Origin: JAPLSN01 sp964482955
GTDB lineage: Bacteria > Spirochaetota > Spirochaetia > Treponematales > UBA12059
Direction of reading: 5' to 3'
Assembly (NCBI GenBank): GCA_964482955.1
Contig: CAYZZW010000009.1
Coordinates: 7,984-71,983 of the forward strand
Length of the DNA: 64,000 bases
Positions 32,904 through 41,705 of this stretch are shown piece by piece. Under the pieces are notes generated by a model. It was not told the DNA's origin, did not search any database, and worked only from the letters and a program-made list of their open reading frames with translations. Numbering within the stretch: position 1 is the first letter of the stretch; each line of letters opens with the position of its first letter. The translations under genes were made by a program, and so were the position numbers.

Positions 32904-33119
32904 TTCACCACGAAGGGCACGAAGATTCTACCACGAAGGACACGAGCGCAGCTTGGCGAGTACTCGAGCGTTAGAAAACGAAGGTCGCGAAGGTCGCGAA
33001 GGGAAGAGGAATTGAAGGGAAGCGAAGAAGTAATAAGGAGAGGAAGTGAGAAACCAACAACCATCTCTTCTTATTCTTTCGTGCCCTTCGTGGCTACACC
33101 TTCGTGTCCTTCGTGGTAA
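32904..33119. mobile_element. 216-bp CACGAAG element with double inverted terminal repeats
   Basis: The left end carries CACCACGAAGGGCACGAAG and ACCACGAAGGACACGA, and the right end carries the reverse complements of both units. The central part includes the GCGCAGCTTGGCGAGTACTC / GAGCGTTAG module (32942-32975). There is no coding capacity. It lies between the exporter operon and the next acetyltransferase gene. Confidence 0.6.
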
Positions 33120-33169
33120 GGGGTTCTCCGAGGGGTGCTTCGGCGACAGATAATCAAAGGGGGTTTCAA

Positions 33170-33700
33170 ATGTTGGTGAAAAAGTTGGAAGGGAAGAAGT
33201 GCTATCTGTCGCCGTACGACGCGGAGTACGTGCCGCTCTTCTTCAAGTGGGTGAATGACCTGGACGTCTCGAAGACGATGACTTTCTACAGCAAGAGCAT
33301 CCCGCTCAGGACGGAGGCCGAGATCGTCGAGCGGCTTTCGAAGGAACACAACTACATGATCGTCGACCGGGAGACCGACAAGGTCATCGGCTGCATCGGG
33401 CTCGTCGATCCGGACCACCTGAACCGCTCGACCGAGATCGGCCTCATGATCGGGGAGAAGGAATTCTGGGGAAAGGGCTACGCATCCGACGCGATGCGGA
33501 CCCTGATTGCCTACGCCATCGATTACCTGGATCTGCACAATGTCATGCTGCGCGTGTACTCGTTCAACGAGCGCGGCATCCGGTGTTACGAACGCGTCGG
33601 CTTCAAGAAGATCGGCGCGCGCCGCGAGGCGCTCCGCCAGCGCGGGCAGGCCTTCGATGTCGTCTACATGGATCTGCTCGCGTCGGAGTGGAAGCGGTAG
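33170..33700 (+). CDS. GNAT acetyltransferase, RimJ/RimL-like
   Basis: 176 residues. The start ATG at 33170 lies behind AAAGGGGG. The first strand MLVKKLEGKKCYLSPYDAEYVPLFFKWVNDLDVSKTM, the acetyl-CoA motif IGEKEFWGKGYASDAMRTLIAYAIDYLDLHNVMLRVYSFNERGIRCYERVGFKKIG and the C-terminal VVYMDLLASEWKR are those of the RimJ/RimL-type N-acetyltransferases, which modify amino-acid or protein N termini or antibiotics. It comes directly before the pseudo-peptidase/GpgS pair with only 90 nt between, which may be coincidental. Confidence 0.9.
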   Translation: MLVKKLEGKKCYLSPYDAEYVPLFFKWVNDLDVSKTMTFYSKSIPLRTEAEIVERLSKEHNYMIVDRETDKVIGCIGLVDPDHLNRSTEIGLMIGEKEFWGKGYASDAMRTLIAYAIDYLDLHNVMLRVYSFNERGIRCYERVGFKKIGARREALRQRGQAFDVVYMDLLASEWKR

Positions 33701-33790
33701 TCGCGCTGGTTTGTGTGATCGATCCGGCGACCGGGAAAAATATCCGCTCGAAAGGTGGCGCGTTGCGCGATTATTAACAATAATGACCTC

Positions 33791-35023
33791 ATGTTGTTCC
33801 TGAAGTTGTTCGTCAGGCGGATCGTCGGGATCTTCCGCTGGCTGTTCGGCCGCGCGAAGGCCCGCAAGCTCCTCAAGGAGCTCAAGAAGGTCGACGTCGG
33901 CGCGTACGTGAGCCGCATCGTGTCCGACGCCGTCCTCATGAATCAAGTGCCGTCCCCGTCCGAGAACGAGAAGTTCCGCATGGACTTCGTCCAGCGGCGC
34001 CTTTCCGAGTTCGGCGTCTCGAACATCGAGGTCGACAAGTACGGCAACGTGGCGGCGCTGTTTCCCGCATTCGGCGCGATGGGCGACTTCGTCCTCCTCG
34101 TGGCCGAGGTCGGCGACGGCGATTACACGCCGCTCGGCTCCTCGGTGCGCCTCACCGAGGACCGCGCTTACGGGAGCGGCTTAGGCGAACGGAGCCTCGG
34201 CGCGGCGGCCTTGCTCGTGCTGGCCGAGTTCGCCCAGGCTACGGGTTTCCATTTCGAAAAGAACCTGCTCGTCCTTTTCACGAAGTCGGGCAGCGTCGAA
34301 GAGTCTGAAAGCGGCTTTCGCGCCTTCCTCGACACGTGGGCCAAGCGCCTGTCGTGCGCCATCGTCGTGCGCGGCACCGGCCTCGGCACGCTCGAGACGC
34401 GCCAGGTCGGGTCCTGCCGAATGTCGGTGAGCGTGCGGACGCCCGAGTACGAGCTTATGGCGCCGGGTTCCGCGACATCCGCCGCGGCGGTGCTCGGCTC
34501 CATCGCCGCGCAGATAGGCAACATCGGGTGGGACGACAAGCATACCTGCCTCGTCAACATCGCCAGGCTCGAAGCTGGCTCGGGTTACGGCCACTGGACG
34601 AACGAAGGCTTCATGGACATCGAGATCGTGTCTGAGGACGAGCGCATGCTCGAGACGATCAAGACCGTCGTCACGGGTACCATCGCCAAGGCCAGCTCCG
34701 TGCCAGGCGCAGAAGTCAAGAACACCGTACATTCGCGGCACTCGGTCGGGGACGCGACGCGCAACGCGCCTTTCGTCGACGCGCTCAAGACGGCGCTCCA
34801 GGCCGTGTCCGTAAAGCCGCAGGCGGGCATCATCTCGGAGCTCGTGGCGATGCTCAACGAACGCGGGGTGCCGGCGGCCGCCGTCGGCATGACGGTCGGC
34901 GGCCACGAAAAAACCGAGGACTACGTCGAGCTCGATCCCCTCGTCAAAGGCTTCAGGCAGCTCGTCCTCTTCGTGGACGCGTGCTCGACGCTGCACGGCC
35001 GCGCGGGGACGGAGGTGCCGTGA
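33791..35023 (+). CDS. M20/M42-like peptidase homologue with degenerate metal site
   Basis: 410 residues from the ATG at 33791; an ATG at 33755 is possible. The N terminus is basic and amphipathic (MLFLKLFVRRIVGIFRWLFGRAKARKLL), which suggests membrane association. The peptidase fold is shown by SPSENEKFRMDFVQRRLSEFGV, NVAALFPAF, ARLEAGSGYGHWTNEGFMDIEIVS in the dimerisation domain and the C-terminal GGHEKTEDYVELDPLVKGFRQL. The usual zinc ligands are lost: the HxD of the family is VAEVGDGD, and the bridging GxGxxDxKG is GSGLGERSLG. It is coupled (TGATG) to the GpgS-like gene, so a non-proteolytic role in that pathway is an inference. Confidence 0.75.
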   Translation: MLFLKLFVRRIVGIFRWLFGRAKARKLLKELKKVDVGAYVSRIVSDAVLMNQVPSPSENEKFRMDFVQRRLSEFGVSNIEVDKYGNVAALFPAFGAMGDFVLLVAEVGDGDYTPLGSSVRLTEDRAYGSGLGERSLGAAALLVLAEFAQATGFHFEKNLLVLFTKSGSVEESESGFRAFLDTWAKRLSCAIVVRGTGLGTLETRQVGSCRMSVSVRTPEYELMAPGSATSAAAVLGSIAAQIGNIGWDDKHTCLVNIARLEAGSGYGHWTNEGFMDIEIVSEDERMLETIKTVVTGTIAKASSVPGAEVKNTVHSRHSVGDATRNAPFVDALKTALQAVSVKPQAGIISELVAMLNERGVPAAAVGMTVGGHEKTEDYVELDPLVKGFRQLVLFVDACSTLHGRAGTEVP

Positions 35024-36042
35024 TGGAAGGGATCCTGGCCAGGACCTGGCACAACAGCGCGTTCGCCGACAAGAAAAAGCTCGTCGAGCTCAAGGAACGC
35101 AAAGGCGTCTCCATCTCGCTCGCCTTTCCGACGCTCAACGAAGAGGCGACCATCGCCAAGGAAATCCTCGTCATCAAGACCGAGCTCATGGACCGATTCC
35201 CGCTGGTCGACGAGATCGTCGTCATCGATTCCGGCTCGACCGACCGCACCCGCGAGATCGCCGCGAAATACGGCGCCACCGTGTTCGTGTCGTCGGAAAT
35301 CCTGCCCGCGTACGGCACCTACCGCGGCAAGGGCGAAAACCTGTGGAAGAGCCTCTACGCGCTGCGCGGCGACATCGTCGTGTGGATCGACGCGGACATC
35401 GCGAACATCGGGCCGCGCTTTTTTTACGGTCTCGTCGGGCCCCTGCTCGAGAACGACGACATCGGCTATGTGAAGGCGTTTTACAAGCGCCCGATCAGGT
35501 CGCCCACCGGGCTCAACCCGAGCGGCGGCGGCCGCGTCACCGAGATCCTCGTCCGCCCGCTCTTTTCCCTCTTTTACCCGGAGCTGGCCGCGCTCGTGCA
35601 GCCCCTGTCCGGCGAATACGCGGGGCGGCGCTCGATACTCGAAAAGCTGCCGTTCTCGGTCGGCTACGGCGTCGAGATCGGGCACCTCATCGACATACGC
35701 CACATGTTCGGCTCCGACATCATCGCGCAGGTGGACATGGACGAGCGCATCCACCGGAACCAGTCCATCGAGGCGCTGAGCCGAATGGCCTACGGCATCA
35801 TGGCCACCTTCCTCGATCGCGCCGCCAAGTACGGCGAGCTCGACGTCCGCGCGGCGCTTGGCGCGGCGCATATCGCGCTCGCGGACGACGGCACGGGCTA
35901 CAAACCGGTTGTTACGGAGATCTCCACCACTGAGCGGCCTCCCATCGAGACGATACCCGAGTACGCGGCGAAGTTCCGCGCCGTCGCGCCCGCCGCGTCG
36001 CCGCCTCCGGTATCCGAGCCTCCGCCATCACCGGAAACCTGA
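35023..36042 (+). CDS. gpgS: Glucosyl-3-phosphoglycerate synthase-like glycosyltransferase (GT81)
   Basis: 339 residues. A GT-A glycosyltransferase with SLAFPTLNEEATIAKEI, the acceptor/nucleotide strand EIVVIDSGSTDRTREIA, the GKGENLWKSL segment and the DAD metal motif in VVWIDADIANIGPRFFYGL. The C-terminal half has QPLSGEYAGRR and PFSVGYGVEIGHLIDI, characteristic of GpgS. GpgS makes glucosyl-3-phosphoglycerate from an NDP-glucose and 3-phosphoglycerate, the first step to glucosylglycerate. The C-terminal tail is Pro/Ala-rich. It shares one base with the preceding gene and converges on the HAD hydrolase gene, whose product could be the phosphatase. Confidence 0.85.
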   Translation: MEGILARTWHNSAFADKKKLVELKERKGVSISLAFPTLNEEATIAKEILVIKTELMDRFPLVDEIVVIDSGSTDRTREIAAKYGATVFVSSEILPAYGTYRGKGENLWKSLYALRGDIVVWIDADIANIGPRFFYGLVGPLLENDDIGYVKAFYKRPIRSPTGLNPSGGGRVTEILVRPLFSLFYPELAALVQPLSGEYAGRRSILEKLPFSVGYGVEIGHLIDIRHMFGSDIIAQVDMDERIHRNQSIEALSRMAYGIMATFLDRAAKYGELDVRAALGAAHIALADDGTGYKPVVTEISTTERPPIETIPEYAAKFRAVAPAASPPPVSEPPPSPET

Positions 36043-36060
36043 CGGCCGCGCGCGCTCCGG

Positions 36061-36984
36061 TCAGTGACCGATGAATCGACGCAAGTCCGTAAGTGACGCG
36101 ATTATGAGATCGGGCAATGCGCCCTGTGAATCGCGGCCGCACGTGTCTCCTGTCGCGGCGTCCCCGGGACGGAACGACGCGGCGTCGCCGGCGAAGAGAG
36201 CGGTCATGAAGCCCGTAGCCCGCGCCGGCGCGACGTCGTTCTCGTACGAGTTCCCGATCATGAGCGTCTCCGCCGGCGGTATGCCTCGCGTAGCCAGCGC
36301 GGCCGCGGCGCGCTCGTACAAGGCGGTGCCCGGTTTCGCTTCGCCGCAATCGAACGAGAAGAACGACAGGCCGGGATCGACCGCGCGCCCGAACATCCGT
36401 CCGAAGAGAGCCTCGAGGAGGATCGGCGTCAGGAATTGCGCGTTCGACACGAGCCCGACCGGCGTCCCGCTGCGCGCCAGGACTCCGAGCAAGCGGCGGG
36501 CGCCCGGCATGGGCGCGCAGGGATTGACGAACGCCTCGGCGAGCACCGCGACGCGGCGCGCGACCGGGCCGGGTTCGGTCCCGAGTACCGCCGCGACGAC
36601 GTTCTCGATGTCGATCTCGGGGGTCGGGTTGGTCTGGAGGAGGACGGCGCGCTCGGCTTTGATTCGGTCCGCGATACGCGCCGCGAAGGAAAAGGCGCTC
36701 TCCGGCGTTCCGAGATCGGCCAACGCGCGTTCGAGCCGCCGTCCGGCTTTGGCGAAGCCCACATCGCTTGAGCCCGACAGTCCGGGTTCGGAACCCGCGG
36801 CGCTCGACACGAGGGTGCCGTACACGTCGAAGAGGAAGGCGCGCGGCGCGCGGGGCGGGGCGGCGCCGAGCGGCGGCGCGAGCGTCGCCGGAATGTCCGG
36901 CGCGGCGACGCGAACCGAGCGCGGTGATAAGGAACGAAAGAGGCGGACGAGCGAGGCCCGTTCGCGCGGATCGAGCGAGGTCAT
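36061..36984 (-). CDS. HAD-superfamily hydrolase
   Basis: 307 residues from the ATG at 36984, which overlaps the preceding glycosyltransferase stop by 4 nt. HAD motifs are FLFDVYGTLVSS (nucleophile Asp; the Tyr at the second position is the haloacid-dehalogenase-type variant), GLVSNAQFLTP (motif II), GEAKPGTALY (motif III Lys) and MIGNSYENDVAPARATGFMTALF (motif IV). The cap is helical (about 70-170). A glucosyl-3-phosphoglycerate phosphatase role is possible from its position opposite gpgS but is not shown by the sequence. The N-terminal region (about 1-45) is variable. Confidence 0.85.
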   Translation of the reverse strand: MTSLDPRERASLVRLFRSLSPRSVRVAAPDIPATLAPPLGAAPPRAPRAFLFDVYGTLVSSAAGSEPGLSGSSDVGFAKAGRRLERALADLGTPESAFSFAARIADRIKAERAVLLQTNPTPEIDIENVVAAVLGTEPGPVARRVAVLAEAFVNPCAPMPGARRLLGVLARSGTPVGLVSNAQFLTPILLEALFGRMFGRAVDPGLSFFSFDCGEAKPGTALYERAAAALATRGIPPAETLMIGNSYENDVAPARATGFMTALFAGDAASFRPGDAATGDTCGRDSQGALPDLIIASLTDLRRFIGH

Positions 36985-38429
36985 GTCGCCGACAAAAAAC
37001 ACGATTCGGGCTCGAGGCAAGCCGCCACGAGTTTCTTCCGGTCGATGACGCCGGCCGCGCCGCCTGCGGCCGCGCTCCGATACGCGGCGAGAAGGGCGTC
37101 CGCGCAGACTTCTGGCGAATAGGCCGCAAGGATCGCCTTTCGCAGCGCCGCGAGTTCAGCCGGATCGGGCGCCGTCTCGAACACGCCCTCCAGGAACGGG
37201 TTGAGGCGCGCGAAGGCGGCGCGAAGCCCTGCGTCCCCGCCGAGCGCTTTGACTACTGAGGCTTGCGACGCGCGGTCGAGCGCGCCGAAATCCAAGGAGC
37301 CTTCGGCGAAACGCCGTTCGATCCGCCCGAGCGCCTCCTCCAGTTCGTCCGCTTCGCCGGGCGCGAACGCCGCCGCGTAGGCCGACCGGAGCTCCGACGC
37401 GAAGCGACGGGCGGCGTCGCGCAACGCGTTCCGGTCGACGCCGCCGGCGGGGACCGCGAGCGCGCGGTAGAGCCCCGGCACGCGCACGCCGCGGGCCGCG
37501 AAGTCCGCCTCGATGTGGGGCAGGGCGCGGCCGACGACCGGGACGCCGCGGACGATCGGGTCGACGAAGGCGTAGCCGAAGCCTTCTTTTACGGACGTGG
37601 TGACGGCGCGGAACGAGGCGGCGTAGACGCGGTCGAGCGCTTCGGACAGCCCGACTTCGAAACGGACGGGCAGACGCTCGCCCGCGGCCAACGCGCGCCA
37701 CGCGTCGTACGGTCCGCGGTCGACGGCGCTCGTCGGCGGCAGCGTGAGCGCGAGTTCCGCCCCGGCGGGCAGGAAGCGCGAAAGGAGCAGGGCTTCCCCG
37801 AGGTTCTTCCGCCTGATCGCGCGCACCGGGTAGACGGCGAGGGTCCGGCCGCCGGCCAGCTCGCGCGCGGCGCCCGAGCGCGCCTCGAAGAGGCCCGGGT
37901 CCGACACGGGATTCGGGACGACGTGGACGCGGCCGGGCGCGAGCCCGGAGGAGACGAGGCGGTCGCGGTCGCGATTGTTGATGACGGCGTAGTCGCAGCG
38001 GGCGGGATACTCGGCTTCCGCGTCGAAGACGTCTGGCCGGAAATCTTCGGCCAGGTCGTGCACGTGGACGAGCAGCCGCATGCCGCGCGCGACGAGGAGT
38101 CCGAGGGCGCCCGCGAGCGAGCGGTTCTTCAGGATGGTGGCGTTGTGCGCGTGGAGGAGGTCGCAGCCGGAGGGAAAGGCGTCGCGCAGGGCGGAGGCGA
38201 TGCGGTCGGCGAGGAGCCGCGGGTCTGACCGGGCGGAGCCGGGGCGCAGGGCGTCGTAGTCGAGTTCCGGCACGACGAAGACCGGCGCGGCTACGGGGCC
38301 GTCGGGCGCGGTCCCCGACAGGATGGCCGCGCGGCAGTCCGCGCGGTCGCGGAGGAGCTCCGCTTCTTTGCGGATGACGGAGGCGACGCCGCCCGGGCGC
38401 AGGTGGTAGTGGAGGATTGCGATGTTCAT
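36981..38429 (-). CDS. GT-B glycosyltransferase (GT4-like)
   Basis: 482 residues from the ATG at 38429 (MNIAILHYHLRPGGVASVI), which lies 7 nt after a TAAGAT element; ATG 38438 would add three residues. The N-terminal Rossmann half has HYHLRPGGVASVIRKEAELL, HAHNATILKNRSL and HVHDLAEDFRPD; the C-terminal half has RVHVVPNPVSD, YPVRAIRRKNLGEALLL and the nucleotide-sugar EX7E-like region VTTSVKEGFGYAFVDPIVRGVPVVGR. The last 130 residues form an extra helical tail not found in typical GT4 enzymes. It is coupled to the HAD gene and divergent from the GH13 gene. Substrates are unknown. Confidence 0.85.
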   Translation of the reverse strand: MNIAILHYHLRPGGVASVIRKEAELLRDRADCRAAILSGTAPDGPVAAPVFVVPELDYDALRPGSARSDPRLLADRIASALRDAFPSGCDLLHAHNATILKNRSLAGALGLLVARGMRLLVHVHDLAEDFRPDVFDAEAEYPARCDYAVINNRDRDRLVSSGLAPGRVHVVPNPVSDPGLFEARSGAARELAGGRTLAVYPVRAIRRKNLGEALLLSRFLPAGAELALTLPPTSAVDRGPYDAWRALAAGERLPVRFEVGLSEALDRVYAASFRAVTTSVKEGFGYAFVDPIVRGVPVVGRALPHIEADFAARGVRVPGLYRALAVPAGGVDRNALRDAARRFASELRSAYAAAFAPGEADELEEALGRIERRFAEGSLDFGALDRASQASVVKALGGDAGLRAAFARLNPFLEGVFETAPDPAELAALRKAILAAYSPEVCADALLAAYRSAAAGGAAGVIDRKKLVAACLEPESCFLSAT

Positions 38430-38436
38430 TTTTCCC

Positions 38437-38464
38437 ATCTTACCGGAAAAGCGCGCCGATCACA
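38437..38464 (-). promoter_or_regulatory. Promoter of the glycosyltransferase/HAD operon
   Basis: On the minus strand TTGTGA is separated by 17 nt from TAAGAT (38437-38442), then 7 nt to the ATG at 38429. No room for a leader. Confidence 0.6.
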
Positions 38465-38502
38465 AACTCCCGCGCGGTGCGGCACGATTTCGCTTCATCC
38501 GC

Positions 38503-38508
38503 TAGAGT
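38503..38508 (+). promoter_or_regulatory. -10-like TAGAGT seven nt before the GH13 start
   Basis: TAGAGT, then TGAGATC, then ATG at 38516. No clear -35 was seen. Confidence 0.45.
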
Positions 38509-38515
38509 TGAGATC

Positions 38516-40348
38516 ATGGATGACGAGGCGATCATGACCCGGCTCCGGACTCATCTCGAGGCGCTGTATCCTGGCCGGGGGGCGGCGCTCGCGGACCGCG
38601 TCCGTTCGCTCGTGTCGGCGGCCTTTCCGGGACGCGAAGCGGGCGCGACCTTGGGCGCGGTATCGGACGCGACCTTGGGCGCGGTATCGCGCGAAGCGGG
38701 GAGCGCGACGCCCGACGAACGGGACGCCCTGCTCATCGCCTACGCGGACATGCTGCGCCGCCCCGGCGAACGGCCGCTCGAAACCCTGGCCGGGTTTTGC
38801 GAGCGGCGCCTACGCGGCGCGTTCGACCGCGTCCACATCCTCCCGTTCTATCCCTCGTCGTCGGACGAAGGTTTTTCCGTGATGGATTACCGCGCCGTCG
38901 ATCCCGCGTTCGGCACCTGGGACGACGTGGCCCGCGTCGGGCGGAGTTTCTCGCCTACCTTCGACCTCGTCCTCAACCACGCGAGCGTCCGGGGCGCCTG
39001 GTTCCGTTCCTTCCTCGCGGGCGAACGCCCGTACGACCGGTTCTTCGCCGCGCGGCCACCCGGCTACGACGCGTCGCGCGTGTTCCGGCCGCGCACGCAC
39101 CCGCTTTTCACGCCCTTCGTCCGAGCCGACGGCTCCACGGTCCTCGTGTGGACGACTTTCAGCGCCGACCAGGCCGATCTCGACTACGCGGAGCCCGACG
39201 TGTTCCTCGCGATGGCGGACACGCTCCTCTGCTACCTCGCGAAGGGCGCGCGCATGCTCAGGCTCGACGCGGTGGCCTACGCCTGGAAGGACGACGGCAC
39301 GGACTGCGTCGACCGGCCCGGCGCGCACCTCCTCGTGAAGGCGTTGCGCGACATCGTCGAGCTGTCGCGGACGGGCGCCCTCGTCCTGACGGAAACCAAC
39401 CTGCCGGCCGCGGCGAACCTGTCGTATTTCGGCGACGGGGACGAAGCCCAGCTCGTCTACGACTTTCCGCTCCCGCCCCTCGTCCTCCACGCCTTCGTCT
39501 CGGGAAACGCGCGGCCGCTCGCCGCGTACGTCGCGGGAACGCCCGCCGCGGCCGCGGATCGGTGCTTCCTCAACTTCCTTTCGAGCCACGACGGCATCGG
39601 CGTCACGCCGGCGCGCGGGCTTCTTTCCGACGCGGAACTCGGGCGCCTCGCGGACACGGTCATCGCCCGCGGCGGCCTCGTCTCTATGCGCGCGACCCCG
39701 GACGGCCCGGTACCTTACGAGCTCAACGTCACCTGGCGCGACGCGGTGACGGACCCGGCGGACGCCGACCAGGCGCGCGCGACGCTTTCAAGCCATGCGA
39801 TCATGCTGTCGCTTTCGGGCGTGCCCGCGCTGTACTTCCATGGCCTCGTCGGGTCGCGCGGCTGGGTGGCCGGACCGGATGTGACGGGATCGAAGCGTTC
39901 CATCAACCGGGAGCGCCTGGACGCCGACGCCCTCGAGGCGGAACTCGACGACGCCGGCACGGAGCGGAGCCGCGTCTTCAAGGGGATGCTGGCGATGCTG
40001 ACCCGACGCGCCGAGCGGGAGGCCTTCGCGCCCGCTTCGCCCCAACGCGTCCTGTCGCCCGACGGGCGCGGCGCCTTCATCGGCGACAGTCGTTCCGTAG
40101 CGGACGGCCCCCTGTTCGGGACGCTCCGTGGATCGGGCGGCCGAGCGACGCTCGCGCTCGCGAACGTGTCGGCCGCGGAGGCCCGCTGCGCCCTGCCCGA
40201 CGGCTTCCGGCCGTCCGGCGAGCCTTTCGATCCGGCGGGCGACGGGCGTGCCGACCGAACGCGGTTGGATGGATCGATCGTTATCCTGCCGCCTCGAAGC
40301 GCCGCGTGGATCGACGGCGTCCATGAAGGAGGAAACCCGTGTACCTGA
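38516..40348 (+). CDS. GH13 sucrose-phosphorylase-like enzyme, possible glucosylglycerate phosphorylase
   Basis: 610 residues. A GH13_18-type enzyme: ILPFYPSSSDEGFSVMDYRAVDP, DLVLNHASVRGAWFRSF, the catalytic nucleophile in GARMLRLDAVAYAWKDDGTDC, the acid/base in GALVLTETNLPAAAN, and FLSSHDGIGVTPARG. Sucrose phosphorylase and glucosylglycerate phosphorylase share these motifs. The gpgS gene close by favours the latter (reversible phosphorolysis of glucosylglycerate), but this is an inference. A 24-bp tandem duplication gives GATLGAVSDATLGAVS near residues 43-59. The gene overlaps the following glycosyltransferase gene by 10 nt. Confidence 0.85.
   Translation: MDDEAIMTRLRTHLEALYPGRGAALADRVRSLVSAAFPGREAGATLGAVSDATLGAVSREAGSATPDERDALLIAYADMLRRPGERPLETLAGFCERRLRGAFDRVHILPFYPSSSDEGFSVMDYRAVDPAFGTWDDVARVGRSFSPTFDLVLNHASVRGAWFRSFLAGERPYDRFFAARPPGYDASRVFRPRTHPLFTPFVRADGSTVLVWTTFSADQADLDYAEPDVFLAMADTLLCYLAKGARMLRLDAVAYAWKDDGTDCVDRPGAHLLVKALRDIVELSRTGALVLTETNLPAAANLSYFGDGDEAQLVYDFPLPPLVLHAFVSGNARPLAAYVAGTPAAAADRCFLNFLSSHDGIGVTPARGLLSDAELGRLADTVIARGGLVSMRATPDGPVPYELNVTWRDAVTDPADADQARATLSSHAIMLSLSGVPALYFHGLVGSRGWVAGPDVTGSKRSINRERLDADALEAELDDAGTERSRVFKGMLAMLTRRAEREAFAPASPQRVLSPDGRGAFIGDSRSVADGPLFGTLRGSGGRATLALANVSAAEARCALPDGFRPSGEPFDPAGDGRADRTRLDGSIVILPPRSAAWIDGVHEGGNPCT
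38645..38692 (+). repeat. 24-bp in-frame tandem duplication inside the GH13 gene
   Basis: The unit beginning GCGACCTTGGGCGCGGTATC is repeated with a 24-bp period and one variable triplet at the end. It adds eight residues near the N terminus, outside the catalytic barrel. Confidence 0.8.
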
Positions 40349-41619
40349 CAAAGGCCCGCCCCATCCGCCGCGTCGGCTTCGTGTCCACGCGCTTTTCCGG
40401 CATCGACGGCGTGTCGCTCGAAACCGCGAAGTGGGCGACCGTGCTCGAGCGCATGGGCTACGAGTGCCGCTACTTGTGCGGACAGTCCGACCGGCCCGCG
40501 GAGGTTGCGAAAGTCGTGCCCGAAGCCTGGTTCGCGCACCCGGAAGTGGCCGCCCTGCAGGAGCGCTGCTTCGGCGTGACCCAGCGCGACGAGTGGATCA
40601 CGGGCGAGATCCACCGCCTCCGCCAGGCGCTCAAGAAGGAGCTTTACGCCTTCCTGCGCGATTTCGCGATCGACCTCGTGATAGCGGAGAACGCCCTGTC
40701 CATCCCCATGAACATCCCGCTCGGCCTCGCGCTCACCGAAGTCCTCGCGGAGACGGGCCTGCCGACCATCGGGCACCACCACGACTTTTCGTGGGAGCGC
40801 CAGCGCTTCGTCAAGTCGGGCGTGGACGACTACCTCGACATGGCCTTCCCGCCGCGCATCCACTCGATGAACCACGTCGTCATCAACAGCGAGGCGCGCC
40901 GCCAGCTCGGGCACCGCCGCGGCCTGTCGAGCATCATCATCCCGAACGTGCACGATTTCCACGCCGCGCCGCGTTCGCCCGACGCGTACAACGCGACGCT
41001 CAAGGCCGATCTCGGCCTCAAGGACGGCGACCTCCTCTTCCTCCAGCCGACGCGCGTCATCGCGCGGAAGGGCATCGAGCAGGCGATCGAGCTCGTGGGC
41101 CGCCTGCCGGAACGCCGCATCAAGCTGCTCGTGAGCCACCAGGAGCGGGACGAGGGCAGCGACTACCATCGGCGCATCGTCGAGTACGCGAAGTTCCTGG
41201 ACGTCGACATCGTGGCCGGGTGGAACCGCCTCGGCATGGCGCGCGGGACGGCTCCGGACGGCGGCAAAATGTACGACCTCTGGGACGCGTACGCCGTCTG
41301 CGACTTCGTCACGTATCCCTCGCTCTTCGAGGGCTTCGGCAACGCCTTCCTCGAAGCCGTGTTCTGCCGCAAGCCGATCATGGTGAACCGCTACTCGATC
41401 TACGAGAGCGACATCGAGCCCATCGGGTTCCGCGCCGCCCTCATCGACAACTACGTCACCGACGAGTGCGTCCGCCACGTGCGCAGACTGCTCGACGACG
41501 AGGCGCTCCGCGCGGAGACGGTCGCCCACAACTTCGAGCTCGGCAAGAAGTACTTCTCGTTCGAGCTGCTCGAGCAGCGCCTCAAGACGGTCATCATGAA
41601 CTTCGGCGTCGTGGGGTGA
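40339..41619 (+). CDS. GT-B glycosyltransferase (GT4-like)
   Basis: 426 residues from the GTG at 40339 behind AAGGAGG. Features are RRVGFVSTRFSGIDGVSLETAKWATVLERMG at the N terminus, LVIAENALSIPMNIPLGLALTE, HHHDFSWERQRF, INSEARRQLGHRRG, the donor-binding LQPTRVIARKGIEQAIELVGRLP, and YPSLFEGFGNAFLEAVFCRKPIMVNRYSIYESDIEPIGF with the EX7E motif. It overlaps the upstream GH13 gene by 10 nt, so a shared role in a glucoside pathway is likely (for example using a sugar nucleotide and a glycerate- or sugar-type acceptor). The acceptor is not known. Confidence 0.88.
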   Translation: MYLTKARPIRRVGFVSTRFSGIDGVSLETAKWATVLERMGYECRYLCGQSDRPAEVAKVVPEAWFAHPEVAALQERCFGVTQRDEWITGEIHRLRQALKKELYAFLRDFAIDLVIAENALSIPMNIPLGLALTEVLAETGLPTIGHHHDFSWERQRFVKSGVDDYLDMAFPPRIHSMNHVVINSEARRQLGHRRGLSSIIIPNVHDFHAAPRSPDAYNATLKADLGLKDGDLLFLQPTRVIARKGIEQAIELVGRLPERRIKLLVSHQERDEGSDYHRRIVEYAKFLDVDIVAGWNRLGMARGTAPDGGKMYDLWDAYAVCDFVTYPSLFEGFGNAFLEAVFCRKPIMVNRYSIYESDIEPIGFRAALIDNYVTDECVRHVRRLLDDEALRAETVAHNFELGKKYFSFELLEQRLKTVIMNFGVVG

Positions 41620-41705
41620 GGCCACGGGTTGATGAAACGGCCGCTTTCGGGCAAGCTTTCGGCCGTGCGCGGCGCGGGCAAACGGGCCGCGATGGAGCGT
41701 GGGGC

